DNA of 59,548 nucleotides from a virus, in the IMG/VR virus record IMGVR_UViG_3300012926_000005, positions 1 through 59,548 of that record; one strand, 5' to 3'. A model generated the notes under the pieces. That model did not search any database. It was not told the origin of the DNA and saw only the letters and a list, made by a program, of their open reading frames with translations. Of this stretch, positions 9,051-18,069 are shown one piece after another (within the stretch, counting starts at the first letter, position 1; each line of letters begins with the position of its first letter). A program made the position numbers and the translations under genes.

Positions 9051-9264
9051 AGACCACTTTCGGGAACTTCTGCTATGTAGCATGGCGCTAATCTTTGCCA
9101 TGATAGCGGTGTGGACGATTAAACATGACGCTACAGAGGCGTTTAAATGGTCGTCCGCAGCCGTTACGACGCTCCTTGGGGCGTTATTGATGCTTATGCG
9201 TGGCCCAAGTACAGAAGCCCCTCCTAAGGCGAAGTCCGACGTTGGACAAGAGGAAAAGAAGTAG
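9034..9264 (+). CDS. Holin-like two-helix membrane protein
   Basis: 76 aa. Two hydrophobic segments (about residues 12-29 and 42-55) with a short turn and a charged C-terminal tail, as in small class II holins. It overlaps the previous gene by 17 nt. The 9234-9247 variant of the 14-mer encodes SDVG near its end. The lysozyme gene lies far away (48 kb), so the holin role is tentative. Confidence 0.45.
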   Translation: MKQLIEDHFRELLLCSMALIFAMIAVWTIKHDATEAFKWSSAAVTTLLGALLMLMRGPSTEAPPKAKSDVGQEEKK

Positions 9265-12200
9265 ATGGCGGATTACTCTCGCCCAGCTTCGGCAGAACGC
9301 TTTAAGTTCGGCGGGGTAAAAACAAATTCCTCTGCCGATAGTCTTCCTCCGCACAAATATAGCTTTGCTCAAAATGTCCGTGGCTACAGTGAATCGTCTA
9401 TCCAGTCTCGTCCGCAAATCGTTCAGCAAGTAGCCGTGCCGTTCGGCGGCAGTACGTCAGTTCTTGCTTTAGAGCCGGACATAGGTATCTACAAGCAAGG
9501 GTCGGCCATTCAGCAGTTTGCTAGTGGCGTGGTAGTAGATACGGGATACTCTTCAGGCCAGGGGTGCTCAATAAGACCTTTTCGTCCCAATGCTACTCCT
9601 AACGCATGGGATTATGTTTTTGATGACGCGCAAAACAAAAAAATCTACATAAACTCTGCTGGTACGCCGACAGTCCAAAAGGTAGGGATAGCCGAGCCGC
9701 AAAACCCTCCAGATGCTTGTCCGGATCACATGAACGTAGCTGGCGTAAATGTGGCGGCGTGGACTAATTCAGGGACGATGCTAGCACCAGCGGGGTTTAA
9801 TCGGACTACAGGAACGGTGTCAGCGTTCTTTGCTGATCCTGCTTCCGTGTCTCCTAGTCTAGCGACTAGGTACAGTATCGTGGTGGATAATCAGGTCTAC
9901 GCTATCGGGATGCTGGTGTCAGTAAATCTATCGAGCGGCGGGGCACTGCAAGCTGTAGTACAAGACGTGTTTCCTGCTATCAACCCGGCAGGTACATTGA
10001 CAGTGGCGTCTATTTTTTACGATTCTGGAGTAACAGGGACTTGTGTTGTAGTACCAGCACAGATGCCTATCAGTGGGTCAATTCCGTCAGATGTTCCGAG
10101 GGCGCAGGCTGAATCGGTTTTCAATGAAGACTTCATATCTTCGCTTCGCCGGGGTAGTATTATAACCATCGGTGCCGAGCAGGTCTTTGTCAGGACTGTA
10201 ACTAAAGGGCCGCAGGGAAATATCAGCATTCAGACATCTACAACTATAAACCATGTGGCCGGAGAAGTGATTACTGGTAACTTGGCTTTAGCTGTATCGT
10301 TTACGGAAAATCCGGCGTTGATCATAGGTCAGACGATCCAGTCGGTTGATTTCGTAGCTGGTATAGGGCCAGGGATAGGGATTGCTTTCAGTGCGCTGGC
10401 AACTAATCCGTTCACGGTAGCGCCGTTCTTGTCTGATCCTACGCTTCCGACTTCGCAGCAAGACGACTATATCCACATGTCGATCTTCATAGACGACCCA
10501 GCGAAGTTTGAAGAAGTAACAATCATCTTTGACGTTAATAACGGCGTGATGTCTTTTCAGGATAATTGTTATTACCGGACAGTGAGAATCAACGACGCGC
10601 AAGCCGGATTCTCGCAGACTCTATCCCAGATCGGTGCAGCACAGTTAGCTGAACAAAGGCTACTAATTGACCAACAAGCGGCGAGTGGTGGCGCTGGGAC
10701 GGTAAGAAGTTCGATTCAGTCAGCTACCGGAGTTAGGCAGTGGTCAGAGATAAAGTTTCCTATCAGTTCGCTGAACAGGATTGGTAATGACAAGACTCGG
10801 ACTCTAGCTAATACACAAGGCGTAGAGCTTTTATTTAGGGTCAATGGCGGTACTTCAGTAGCTTGGTCTAGTCTCTGGGTAGGAAATGGTCAAGACCCGG
10901 ACGTAGGGGATACGGGCAGTCCGATATTCTATCGGGTAAGACCGAGAAGCGCAGTTACAGGCGTTAAGGGAAATCCGAGTCCGGCGACTCGATACGGTGT
11001 AAATCCAAGAAGGCAGCAAGTGATAGTGTCTCTGCCATCGGCGGCTTACGATACGCAGATTGATACTTGGGACATTGAGAGAACTGGAGCGACGCTGACT
11101 GACTGGAGATATGTAGGTTCTACGCAGACGACGAATACGACCTACACGGACAAGCTATTTGATTCAGTTATTGAAAATAATTCGACCGATCAGTTTATGA
11201 ACCTAGAGCCGTTCCCATCTATTGGCCCTCCGATTACGGCTATATCGGCAACGATCATAGGCACGGTTATGACGGCGGTGTTTCCGCTGTCAACGGCTGC
11301 ATTAGGTTTGAGTTCAGTGGGTACGCTGTCTCAGCTTGGCAATCTTCTGCCGGGAAATCTGTTCAACGTTGGACAACAGGTATTCACGCTGCGTAAGCGG
11401 CCTACTGTAGTGTCTACGACGGCAACGACGCAGACATACCTATTCACGCTTGAGGAAAACGCAGGAACGCAGACTAATCCACTGGTTTTACTACAAGAGC
11501 CTACGTTAGCCGCGCAACCAACGAACAACGTGTGGGGGCCGGATGCGTTTGGCGTGTTCTTTTCGGTGAATGCGGGAACGGTCAATAACGGCGGTTCTTT
11601 GGGATTAAGGCCAGGACTGATTCAGTGGACAAATCCGAACAATCCTGACGGGGCTAGCGATGCGAACACGAAAGATATTTGTCCGCCTACGGAGCCTCTT
11701 ATAAATGGCGAACTACTTGGGCCTACGCCGTGCGTGGCGTCCTCTAAGCGCTGGTGGAGAGGGGCTAGGAATAGTGACGGTTCGTATTCATGGGGAAATG
11801 AAATCCCTGTAGGCGCGGGACTGGCCGCAGAGTTCGGAATCTGTTCAGATGGTGAAGCTGTCTACTTCGTAGCTAAAGACGGCATCTGTAAGCATTCTGG
11901 TGGGCCTAGGCAATCCCTGACAGACGAAGATTTGTATAACTTGTTTCCGCACGAAGGCATTTTTCCGACTGACGTTACGCCGTACTCAGGTAAGACGATC
12001 TTTGCGCCGGAGTACAAGTACGCAGCTAATATGCGGCTCGGTGTCATCAATGGATTCTTGTATTACGACTATCTTGACAGTACGCAGGCGCAGAGGACTT
12101 TAGTTTGTAACCTGAAGACTGGCGCATGGGTGCCGGATGACTACTCTAATATTTCCAGAGTGTCAATTCACGTTCCTTCTGGCGCGGCAGCGTCAAACTT

Positions 12201-13284
12201 TCTAATTCCTGCATCGGCTGTGCGCAATCAGCAGCTATTCATGGGTGCGGTTAATGGAGCGATCTATATAGAGCAATCCAGTCCTGCACCGTCAAGTGGA
12301 GAAACAATTTCCTGTGCCGTGATTACGCGGGAAGAGATGTTAGGCGACATCCGCGCAAACAAGATGTTTGGTGATGCTGCACTAGATACGCTGGCAGCGG
12401 GGAGTAGTATAACCGTGACGCCTGTATTCCTAGGGGCCTTGTTTGGCACTACAACGACTATTACTGGAGGACAGAGTTCGCGGCCTACATCGCCTCCGAC
12501 CGTTAACCTTCTAGGTGAACAGCTAAAGCGTAGCATGGGTCTGTCTTTGACATGGACAGATCAAGGTACTACGACGGTTCTGTATTCGTGGCAGCCGTCC
12601 TATTTAACGCAGCCGGAAGACATTTCTAATCGGTTTACCGATTGGGACAACTGCGGAACTGAGGACAGCAAATTCATTCAGGGATTTGAGATTGAGGCCG
12701 ACACGTTGAATGTGGCTAAGGGTTTAGTAGTAAGAAGCGCTGATAGTCTTTTGACTACGGCGTTCACTTCGCCAACGGGTACGAACACTATCACGGCCAA
12801 CGGCCAGCAAGTCATCGACTGTTCATTTAATAGTCCGTTCTCTTCGCATCTGGTTAGGATAGAGCCGCAAGACTCCAACGTTTGGAGGCTTTTCCGCGTA
12901 AAGTGGATTTACCAGCCGACTCCGGAATCCGCGTTAACGTGGGCTACGCAAGCTACGGCGTTTGGATTTGATGGCTACCTGCACATGAAAGAGATTCTTG
13001 CGGCATTTGCTTCCAACGCTGCGGTGACGTTGACGATTACCGCTTACGACGGTCTATCTCCAGCGGCGATTACTCTACCAAACTCAGGCGGGGCATATCA
13101 AAAAATACTTTTTCCGTGTACCCCTAACAAAGGCTTGTTGTATGGCTTTTCAGCTGTATCTAGTGCTCCCTTTCAGCTGTACCAAGCTGACTGCGAGCTT
13201 TTAGTTAAACAGTGGGGCAGCGACGGACAATACGTTAGATACCGTGGATTCGGCGGGCCGCACGGCCCTGGAGCGGTTATCTAG
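9265..13284 (+). CDS. Large tail protein (nozzle/tail tubular B-like candidate)
   Basis: 1339 aa, the longest product here. N-terminal residues 1-40 are SRPASAERFKFGGVKTN-like, then the sequence has an extended beta-rich composition. Around residues 560-640 there are Fn3/Ig-like strands (YDTQIDTWDIERTG). Several segments repeat a WxxxxDY/GAVNGxIY style typical of beta-propeller-like tail hubs. It is monocistronic-size and follows the adaptor gene immediately. A short-tail nozzle or hub protein is the best inference; no enzymatic motif is seen. Confidence 0.5.
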   Translation: MADYSRPASAERFKFGGVKTNSSADSLPPHKYSFAQNVRGYSESSIQSRPQIVQQVAVPFGGSTSVLALEPDIGIYKQGSAIQQFASGVVVDTGYSSGQGCSIRPFRPNATPNAWDYVFDDAQNKKIYINSAGTPTVQKVGIAEPQNPPDACPDHMNVAGVNVAAWTNSGTMLAPAGFNRTTGTVSAFFADPASVSPSLATRYSIVVDNQVYAIGMLVSVNLSSGGALQAVVQDVFPAINPAGTLTVASIFYDSGVTGTCVVVPAQMPISGSIPSDVPRAQAESVFNEDFISSLRRGSIITIGAEQVFVRTVTKGPQGNISIQTSTTINHVAGEVITGNLALAVSFTENPALIIGQTIQSVDFVAGIGPGIGIAFSALATNPFTVAPFLSDPTLPTSQQDDYIHMSIFIDDPAKFEEVTIIFDVNNGVMSFQDNCYYRTVRINDAQAGFSQTLSQIGAAQLAEQRLLIDQQAASGGAGTVRSSIQSATGVRQWSEIKFPISSLNRIGNDKTRTLANTQGVELLFRVNGGTSVAWSSLWVGNGQDPDVGDTGSPIFYRVRPRSAVTGVKGNPSPATRYGVNPRRQQVIVSLPSAAYDTQIDTWDIERTGATLTDWRYVGSTQTTNTTYTDKLFDSVIENNSTDQFMNLEPFPSIGPPITAISATIIGTVMTAVFPLSTAALGLSSVGTLSQLGNLLPGNLFNVGQQVFTLRKRPTVVSTTATTQTYLFTLEENAGTQTNPLVLLQEPTLAAQPTNNVWGPDAFGVFFSVNAGTVNNGGSLGLRPGLIQWTNPNNPDGASDANTKDICPPTEPLINGELLGPTPCVASSKRWWRGARNSDGSYSWGNEIPVGAGLAAEFGICSDGEAVYFVAKDGICKHSGGPRQSLTDEDLYNLFPHEGIFPTDVTPYSGKTIFAPEYKYAANMRLGVINGFLYYDYLDSTQAQRTLVCNLKTGAWVPDDYSNISRVSIHVPSGAAASNFLIPASAVRNQQLFMGAVNGAIYIEQSSPAPSSGETISCAVITREEMLGDIRANKMFGDAALDTLAAGSSITVTPVFLGALFGTTTTITGGQSSRPTSPPTVNLLGEQLKRSMGLSLTWTDQGTTTVLYSWQPSYLTQPEDISNRFTDWDNCGTEDSKFIQGFEIEADTLNVAKGLVVRSADSLLTTAFTSPTGTNTITANGQQVIDCSFNSPFSSHLVRIEPQDSNVWRLFRVKWIYQPTPESALTWATQATAFGFDGYLHMKEILAAFASNAAVTLTITAYDGLSPAAITLPNSGGAYQKILFPCTPNKGLLYGFSAVSSAPFQLYQADCELLVKQWGSDGQYVRYRGFGGPHGPGAVI

Positions 13285-13300
13285 TGGCGCATCTTGACGC

Positions 13301-13329
13301 TTGCCTATTAATAAGTATCCTCTTATAAT
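13301..13329 (+). promoter_or_regulatory. Sigma70-like promoter
   Basis: TTGCCT at 13301-13306, exactly 17 bp, then perfect TATAAT at 13324-13329, in an AT-rich gap of 80 bp. It drives the secreted protein at 13365 after a leader of about 28 nt with an AAAGAGG SD. Confidence 0.7.
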
Positions 13330-13364
13330 TCGCTTACCAAATAAAAATATAAAGAGGCAAGACC

Positions 13365-13838
13365 TTGAAGACTCTGCTTTTGTTCTTAGCTCTATCCCTG
13401 TCCGCCGTTGCACAAGAATGCTCCAGTCCGCAAACCACTAACTTCCAAGACGGAAGTGTAAGCATTTCCTACACGTGCCTCATTGTGCATCCGGGGCAAA
13501 ATTCACCGTTTACAGAGAGCGACACTCTTACCGCGCAAGTCGTAGGGCCAAGAGTATTTTCTTCAGTGGCCGTGTCGTATCAGTCAGGATACTTCATGTA
13601 CGGGCCGTCGAATGCTATGAGCCTGAATGTGACGTTGCCGGATATTACCAGACCCGGTGCAGCGCCGCAATTTAATATCACAGGATCAGGCCAGTACTCC
13701 CAGACGGCATCAGGGCCGTTTTCCTATCCGGCGCAGGATGTTTTCCGTATCAACCAAGTCATAGCGCTAACCGGATACATCGTCGCTGTGTGTTCGGCCT
13801 ATTGCGGATATTCGATTGTAATTACGCTAAATCCGTGA
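13365..13838 (+). CDS. Exported 157-aa protein
   Basis: TTG start with AAAGAGG upstream. The Sec leader covers residues 1-17 (MKT, LLLFLALSLSAVAQ) with a clear AVA-Q cleavage site. The mature part is Gly/Ser/Thr-rich beta sequence with at least four Cys. It has its own promoter and a downstream hairpin, so it is an independent unit inside the virion block. Cell-surface modification or superinfection exclusion would fit, but there is no recognised domain. Confidence 0.55.
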   Translation: MKTLLLFLALSLSAVAQECSSPQTTNFQDGSVSISYTCLIVHPGQNSPFTESDTLTAQVVGPRVFSSVAVSYQSGYFMYGPSNAMSLNVTLPDITRPGAAPQFNITGSGQYSQTASGPFSYPAQDVFRINQVIALTGYIVAVCSAYCGYSIVITLNP

Positions 13839-13867
13839 TAGGATGTGTTCATCGGCTTGCTTAAAGG

Positions 13868-13900
13868 GCGGCAGGGTAGCGCATGATCCTCTGCCGCTTT
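13868..13900 (+). terminator. Stem-loop terminator-like
   Basis: GCGGCAG at 13868-13874 pairs with CTGCCGC at 13891-13897, then TTT. It lies between the secreted-protein gene and the next ATG. Confidence 0.4.
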
Positions 13901-13907
13901 GAAAAAC

Positions 13908-14207
13908 ATGGAAAAGCCTAAACCAGTCGAAAGAATCTACCCAGAGCAGCGCGGCCCTCTAGCCGACTTCCACGCCTGGGATGCTCACAAGAGAGCCTAC
14001 GATTTGATCTACGACCTTCACGACAAAGTAAACGCCATGAACCATGAAACCGCTACAAAAAAGTCTAACGTTGGACAGAAGGACATGCCAGCGGGCGGGC
14101 CGTCAAACACGAAGATTACAGGAATCCCTGTCGTTGGCACTCCTCCGGCCAACGGTCATACTATCCGATATAACTCTTCTACTGGAAAATTCGAGTTTGG
14201 GGTATAA
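13908..14207 (+). CDS. Hypothetical protein, possible virion component
   Basis: 99 aa from ATG 13908 (a TTG nine bases upstream is in frame). The N-terminal half is helical and charged (PVERIYPEQRGPL, AYDLIYDLHDKVNAM), then a flexible linker encoded by the 14-mer (SNVG), then a short beta tail (GHTIRYNSSTGKFEF) of the kind seen at the ends of phage structural proteins. Confidence 0.45.
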   Translation: MEKPKPVERIYPEQRGPLADFHAWDAHKRAYDLIYDLHDKVNAMNHETATKKSNVGQKDMPAGGPSNTKITGIPVVGTPPANGHTIRYNSSTGKFEFGV

Positions 14208-14265
14208 AATAGTTCTTTCCTTCCTGCAAAACCAGTGCTATCATAGCCAACGGAGATAAAATCTG

Positions 14266-14628
14266 ATGGCCTTTGGAAATATTTTCGGTAGCCTATATTT
14301 ACACGGCCTACTCGTCGTCGCTACCCCCGGCACTCCTGTATCTTTTTCACAAAACTTTCCGACTAACATCACTGGCATTGGTACGGTGCAGATGAATGCA
14401 AACCAGATCATTTTAAAGGCACCTTCCACTAATCAGGGTACGGTCTATCTTGTCTTCCGTGGCGGCAATAAAAATTTGCCTAACAGCGTCATTGTCGATC
14501 TAGTGCCGGGGCAAGCAATTACGCTAGGCACTTCTGCGGGCAATAGTCCTTACAGGCCGTTCGATTTGATGATTGACGCGGATGTGCCAAATGATGCTTG
14601 TCGTGCTACATCGGTGATAGCGGCTTGA
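14266..14628 (+). CDS. Small beta-rich structural protein candidate
   Basis: 120 aa, SD CGGAGAT. Hydrophobic/Thr/Pro-rich strands and a VYLVFRGG segment, Cys only near the end. It resembles small head or tail decoration proteins in composition. Its end overlaps the following TTG start. Confidence 0.4.
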   Translation: MAFGNIFGSLYLHGLLVVATPGTPVSFSQNFPTNITGIGTVQMNANQIILKAPSTNQGTVYLVFRGGNKNLPNSVIVDLVPGQAITLGTSAGNSPYRPFDLMIDADVPNDACRATSVIAA

Positions 14629-14984
14629 AGTACCTGAAGCTAGCTGGCCCTGCTTTGTATCCAGTACTGGACAAGATCGAAGAGGCAGGAGAGCCAAAGC
14701 CAAACCCACTGTTGTCAGTGGGTTTTGTGGCAGTAGACGACGACGGCAATGTAAAGGCACAGATTTTAGTGCATTCGGTTTGCATGGCGGAATATACGTT
14801 AGCCGAACCTGGATTTGGGCATTGCCTAGGGCCGCTGTTTCAGATGGCACATGAATTTGTTCAGAAAAGCGGAGTACCGCGAGTGCTAATGCACACGGAT
14901 TCAAAAGCGATGGAACGGATGCTTAAGCGGGTAAAGGCTAGGCCGTGGCCTGTTAAGATGTGGCAGCTATTGAGAGGGAAGTAA
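14625..14984 (+). CDS. Hypothetical protein, acyltransferase-like style
   Basis: 119 aa from TTG 14625 (TTGA overlap with the previous stop; another TTG at 14598 is possible). The sequence LLSVGFVAVDDDGNVKAQILVHS and PRVLMHTDSKAMERMLKR reads as a compact alpha/beta fold like internal phage N-acetyltransferase-type proteins found near tail genes. It lacks a clear acetyl-CoA loop, so the family is unsure. It ends in TAATG with the next gene. Confidence 0.35.
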   Translation: MKYLKLAGPALYPVLDKIEEAGEPKPNPLLSVGFVAVDDDGNVKAQILVHSVCMAEYTLAEPGFGHCLGPLFQMAHEFVQKSGVPRVLMHTDSKAMERMLKRVKARPWPVKMWQLLRGK

Positions 14985-15703
14985 TGGCAACAATAGGTGG
15001 CAGACCGGAGCAGGCTATGTTGAGAGGTATTATCTCAACGATGGGTAAACGTTCCGGCAGGCTTGTTGCTTTATCTCCAGCGGGCAAGCAGGCCAGAGCG
15101 ATTATGTGGGTATGCCGTTGTGATTGCGGCCAGACAGTAATCGTTAAAAGCTCGTCAATCAACAGTGGGAGCACTTTGAGTTGCGGGTGTTTGCGTCGAG
15201 AGGCTACAAGGGCTGCAATTGTAACTCACGGCATGTACCGTAGTCGAGAATACCGTACATGGAAGCACATGATTCAGAGATGCACTAATCCAAATAAACC
15301 AGAATGGCCAAAGTACGGCGGTCGTGGTATCGCAGTTTGTGAACGTTGGTTAACTTCATTCGAGAACTTTTATGCAGACATGGGGCCACGTCCACATGAA
15401 TTCTCGTTAGACAGAGAGAACAACAACGGCAACTACGAGCCGCCCAACTGTCGCTGGGCAGATTTGTCAACGCAAGCGCGTAATTCAAGAAAGGTTCCGT
15501 CAGTTAACAGGTCTAGATTCAAGGGCGTGTATTTTTGCAACGGTGCATGGCAAGCGCAGATAAGACACCTTAGTCGCGGAATATATATCGGCTCTTTCCC
15601 CTCAGAGGAATTAGCTGCAAAAGCATACGACCAAAAGGCGGTTGAGTTACGCGGTAGCAGTGCCGTAACAAATCAGTCAATGGGGTTATTGTCATGTGTA
15701 TAG
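14984..15703 (+). CDS. HNH homing endonuclease with AP2 DNA-binding domain
   Basis: 239 aa. A zinc-ribbon-like start (CRCDCGQ and CGCLRRE) at about residues 45-75 is followed by the HNH-associated run HGMYRSREYRTWKHMIQRC, YGGRGIAVCERW, FSLDRENNNGNYEPPNCRWA. A C-terminal AP2-like domain (about 180-230: FKGVYFCNGAWQAQIR, GIYIGSFPSEELAAKAYD) gives sequence-specific binding. This is the usual layout of free-standing phage homing endonucleases. It sits between virion genes and is coupled by TAATG to the gene before. Confidence 0.85.
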   Translation: MATIGGRPEQAMLRGIISTMGKRSGRLVALSPAGKQARAIMWVCRCDCGQTVIVKSSSINSGSTLSCGCLRREATRAAIVTHGMYRSREYRTWKHMIQRCTNPNKPEWPKYGGRGIAVCERWLTSFENFYADMGPRPHEFSLDRENNNGNYEPPNCRWADLSTQARNSRKVPSVNRSRFKGVYFCNGAWQAQIRHLSRGIYIGSFPSEELAAKAYDQKAVELRGSSAVTNQSMGLLSCV

Positions 15704-16293
15704 GCGGGAATTCGGCAAATACAGACCGCAAGGCGGAATTATCTAGCAGAGGCAAGCTACAAGACACTGCCGGGTTTCTGTCTAATCTTGGTTCTGAGCT
15801 ATCAGGCAAAGGCAAGAAAGATACTGAAGCAGGACTTGAGGACACAGGCAAAGCCAGTAAGTACTACTCTGACATTCTCTCCGGCGATCCGACAAAAGTT
15901 ATGGCCGCAGCCGCGCCGGAAATCAAGTCTATTACCGGACAGGCCGACCAGCAAAAGCAAGAAATAGCCAGAACGGGCGACAGGTCAGGCGGAACCAACG
16001 CAGCTACGCAGGACATAGGTACAAAAGTCAGGCAGCAAATATCTGACTTAATCGCCAAACAAAAGAGCGGAGCGGCGTCAGGACTTGAAAGAACAGGCGC
16101 ACAAGTGTCTAACGTTGGACAGTCGGAAACCGGGCAAGGCATAGGCGCTACGTCTTCGGCGGGTAGTGAGTATGAGGCTTTAATCTCGAATGCAATCAAG
16201 AGTCGGGAACTTTCGGCAAAGCTTCATCAGCAGGCAGTAGATGATTGGTCAAAGGCGATTGGCGATGTAATCAGTGCTGGCACGGGAGCGTAA
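15694..16293 (+). CDS. Putative internal virion/ejection protein
   Basis: 199 aa starting inside the end of the HNH gene. It is Ala/Ser/Gly/Lys/Gln-rich and largely helical; the short N-terminal motif CIGGNSANTDR resembles small internal virion proteins. The 14-mer at 16107-16120 encodes SNVG in a linker. It is the first of three consecutive genes with ejection-protein character (199, 591, 748 aa), as in P22 gp7-gp20-gp16. Confidence 0.45.
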   Translation: MCIGGNSANTDRKAELSSRGKLQDTAGFLSNLGSELSGKGKKDTEAGLEDTGKASKYYSDILSGDPTKVMAAAAPEIKSITGQADQQKQEIARTGDRSGGTNAATQDIGTKVRQQISDLIAKQKSGAASGLERTGAQVSNVGQSETGQGIGATSSAGSEYEALISNAIKSRELSAKLHQQAVDDWSKAIGDVISAGTGA

Positions 16294-18069
16294 ATGTCAG
16301 TAGGCAGATTTCTTTCCGGACTGTTCGATGAAACCAAAAAGAACGCGGAATCATCGCGCAAGAAAATGGATGAACAGCGCGAAGGCAAAAAGCGCATGTA
16401 CCAAGCTGTGCTCATGGATCACCGTTCCCCGGATGAAGGTGGGCCAACAAATGAGCAGAGAGACGAAGCGGCGAAAGAGATTGACAAGCTGGACGGAGCC
16501 AAAGGAAAAGACGGGCCGCATTCTCAGCTATCGGGAATTCTCAATATTGTTGGTAAGCTGAGAGGGAAAAAGCCAGAGCAAGCGGAAGCGAAGCCGCAAG
16601 GCAGTTTGCCGGATCAGGGATCGAGCGGTGGGCCGTTAACGGCGGGCGGTGCAAAAGATCAGCCTAAGCCGGGGCTTACGCCGCTGCAAGGTGGAGCCAA
16701 GCCGCAAGCCGACAAACAGGCACAGGGCGACCCTAACGTTTCTCCGACTAAAAAGAACATCGTCCAAAGAGGGCTGACGAAGCTGACTCAGGGTTTAGGG
16801 TTAGCTCCGGTGCCGAATACTATGACGCCGCTGAATGCTGGCGTATTTCATCCGCCGTCCGCAGAGGAAAGAGCAAAAGCCGGATTCCATACGAACGATA
16901 TGACGCAATACCGGAAAGACTTAAAAGAAGCTGTGCCAAGTATTTCCGATGAGCAGCTAGACAAGGCGGTAGAAACAAAGTTTGGTGCTATACCGAAGGC
17001 GACTAGCACAGGGCATACTTTCACCAAGAAAGGCTCTGTCACGGGCGATCAGGTTCCAGCAGAAGAAAAAGACATGCTAGGTAATCCGATTGACAAGGGT
17101 AAGAGCTACGATGTCCTAGAGAACGCGCAAGGTGAAAAGCAATACATTCCGTCTACGCCTAAGCCGGATACAGACATTACAAGAGAAGCAGAGCAGCCTG
17201 TATATAATCCAAAATCAGGTAAATTTGACCTATTTAAAGTCCGGTCGCATAGCCACAGTCATAAATCGGCTCCAGGTGAGTCCAAGGCAAAAAATGGAGG
17301 CAAGCCCCCGACCGACACGACGGGCAAGCCTGTAGGCCAGCCAGGAGCCGGGAAAGGGCCTTCTGGAGCCAGTTCTGGCAATCGGTCAATGGGCGACAAC
17401 ATCCCCATCAGGGCTTTTGGGCCACTGCAAAAGCAGTCCAACGCAATCAGTGAAGCACGTAACTCGTTAGTGGGTGATACGCCAGACAAAGTAGGCGGAC
17501 TTGCTGGAGACTTGCAGATTTTTCGGAATCCGGAATCTGTTAAAAGGGTCAGCGAGTACATCAAGTACGTGAATGCTCAGATGGAGCAAGAGTCCAAGGC
17601 GGTATCAGGTGGCGGGCCTGTAGCGGCGATAGAGTGGTATGCGGGACTTCCGGCGACAGTCAGCAATCTACAGGCAGAGCAGTTGCGTGATTATTCTAAG
17701 TCTCTGGACGGCGGGAAGGAAGACGGGCCGGAGCATAATTTCATTGCCAATTATTACCGACTACTAGGAACATGGGGCGGCATGAGGGCGGCAACGGGAG
17801 CTAGTTCAGCTAAGTGGGGATTCAAGAATCTGACTTCTGAAATGCCTACGCCTGGGCCTACTACTTCTTACTTAGAAGCTGTTACCCGCGTCAAGAACAT
17901 GGCGAATGAGTCGAACGTAGTGGCCAAGAATAACCCGATGGTACAGCCGATTGACGTAGACAAGTTAATGAAGTCCGTGCGTAGTAACGGTGCTGCTGGT
18001 GGATCGGCAATCGACAAAGAAGTAGAAGAGTTCTACAAGAAAAATCCCACACTCAAGCCGAAACAGTAA
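16294..18069 (+). CDS. Putative internal virion/ejection protein
   Basis: 591 aa, directly after the previous stop. It begins with a charged helical region (residues 1-45), then long Lys/Gly/Pro/Gln-rich disordered stretches (about 80-150 and 330-380, the latter with a His-Ser run), and a helical C-terminus. There is no enzymatic motif. Disorder plus helix and gene order support a DNA-ejection protein packed in the capsid. Confidence 0.45.
   Translation: MSVGRFLSGLFDETKKNAESSRKKMDEQREGKKRMYQAVLMDHRSPDEGGPTNEQRDEAAKEIDKLDGAKGKDGPHSQLSGILNIVGKLRGKKPEQAEAKPQGSLPDQGSSGGPLTAGGAKDQPKPGLTPLQGGAKPQADKQAQGDPNVSPTKKNIVQRGLTKLTQGLGLAPVPNTMTPLNAGVFHPPSAEERAKAGFHTNDMTQYRKDLKEAVPSISDEQLDKAVETKFGAIPKATSTGHTFTKKGSVTGDQVPAEEKDMLGNPIDKGKSYDVLENAQGEKQYIPSTPKPDTDITREAEQPVYNPKSGKFDLFKVRSHSHSHKSAPGESKAKNGGKPPTDTTGKPVGQPGAGKGPSGASSGNRSMGDNIPIRAFGPLQKQSNAISEARNSLVGDTPDKVGGLAGDLQIFRNPESVKRVSEYIKYVNAQMEQESKAVSGGGPVAAIEWYAGLPATVSNLQAEQLRDYSKSLDGGKEDGPEHNFIANYYRLLGTWGGMRAATGASSAKWGFKNLTSEMPTPGPTTSYLEAVTRVKNMANESNVVAKNNPMVQPIDVDKLMKSVRSNGAAGGSAIDKEVEEFYKKNPTLKPKQ

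Noticed and set aside
12874-12888. CTCCAACGTTTGGAG as another 14-mer copy
   Set aside because: One base longer at the centre and several mismatches; likely chance inside the tail gene.
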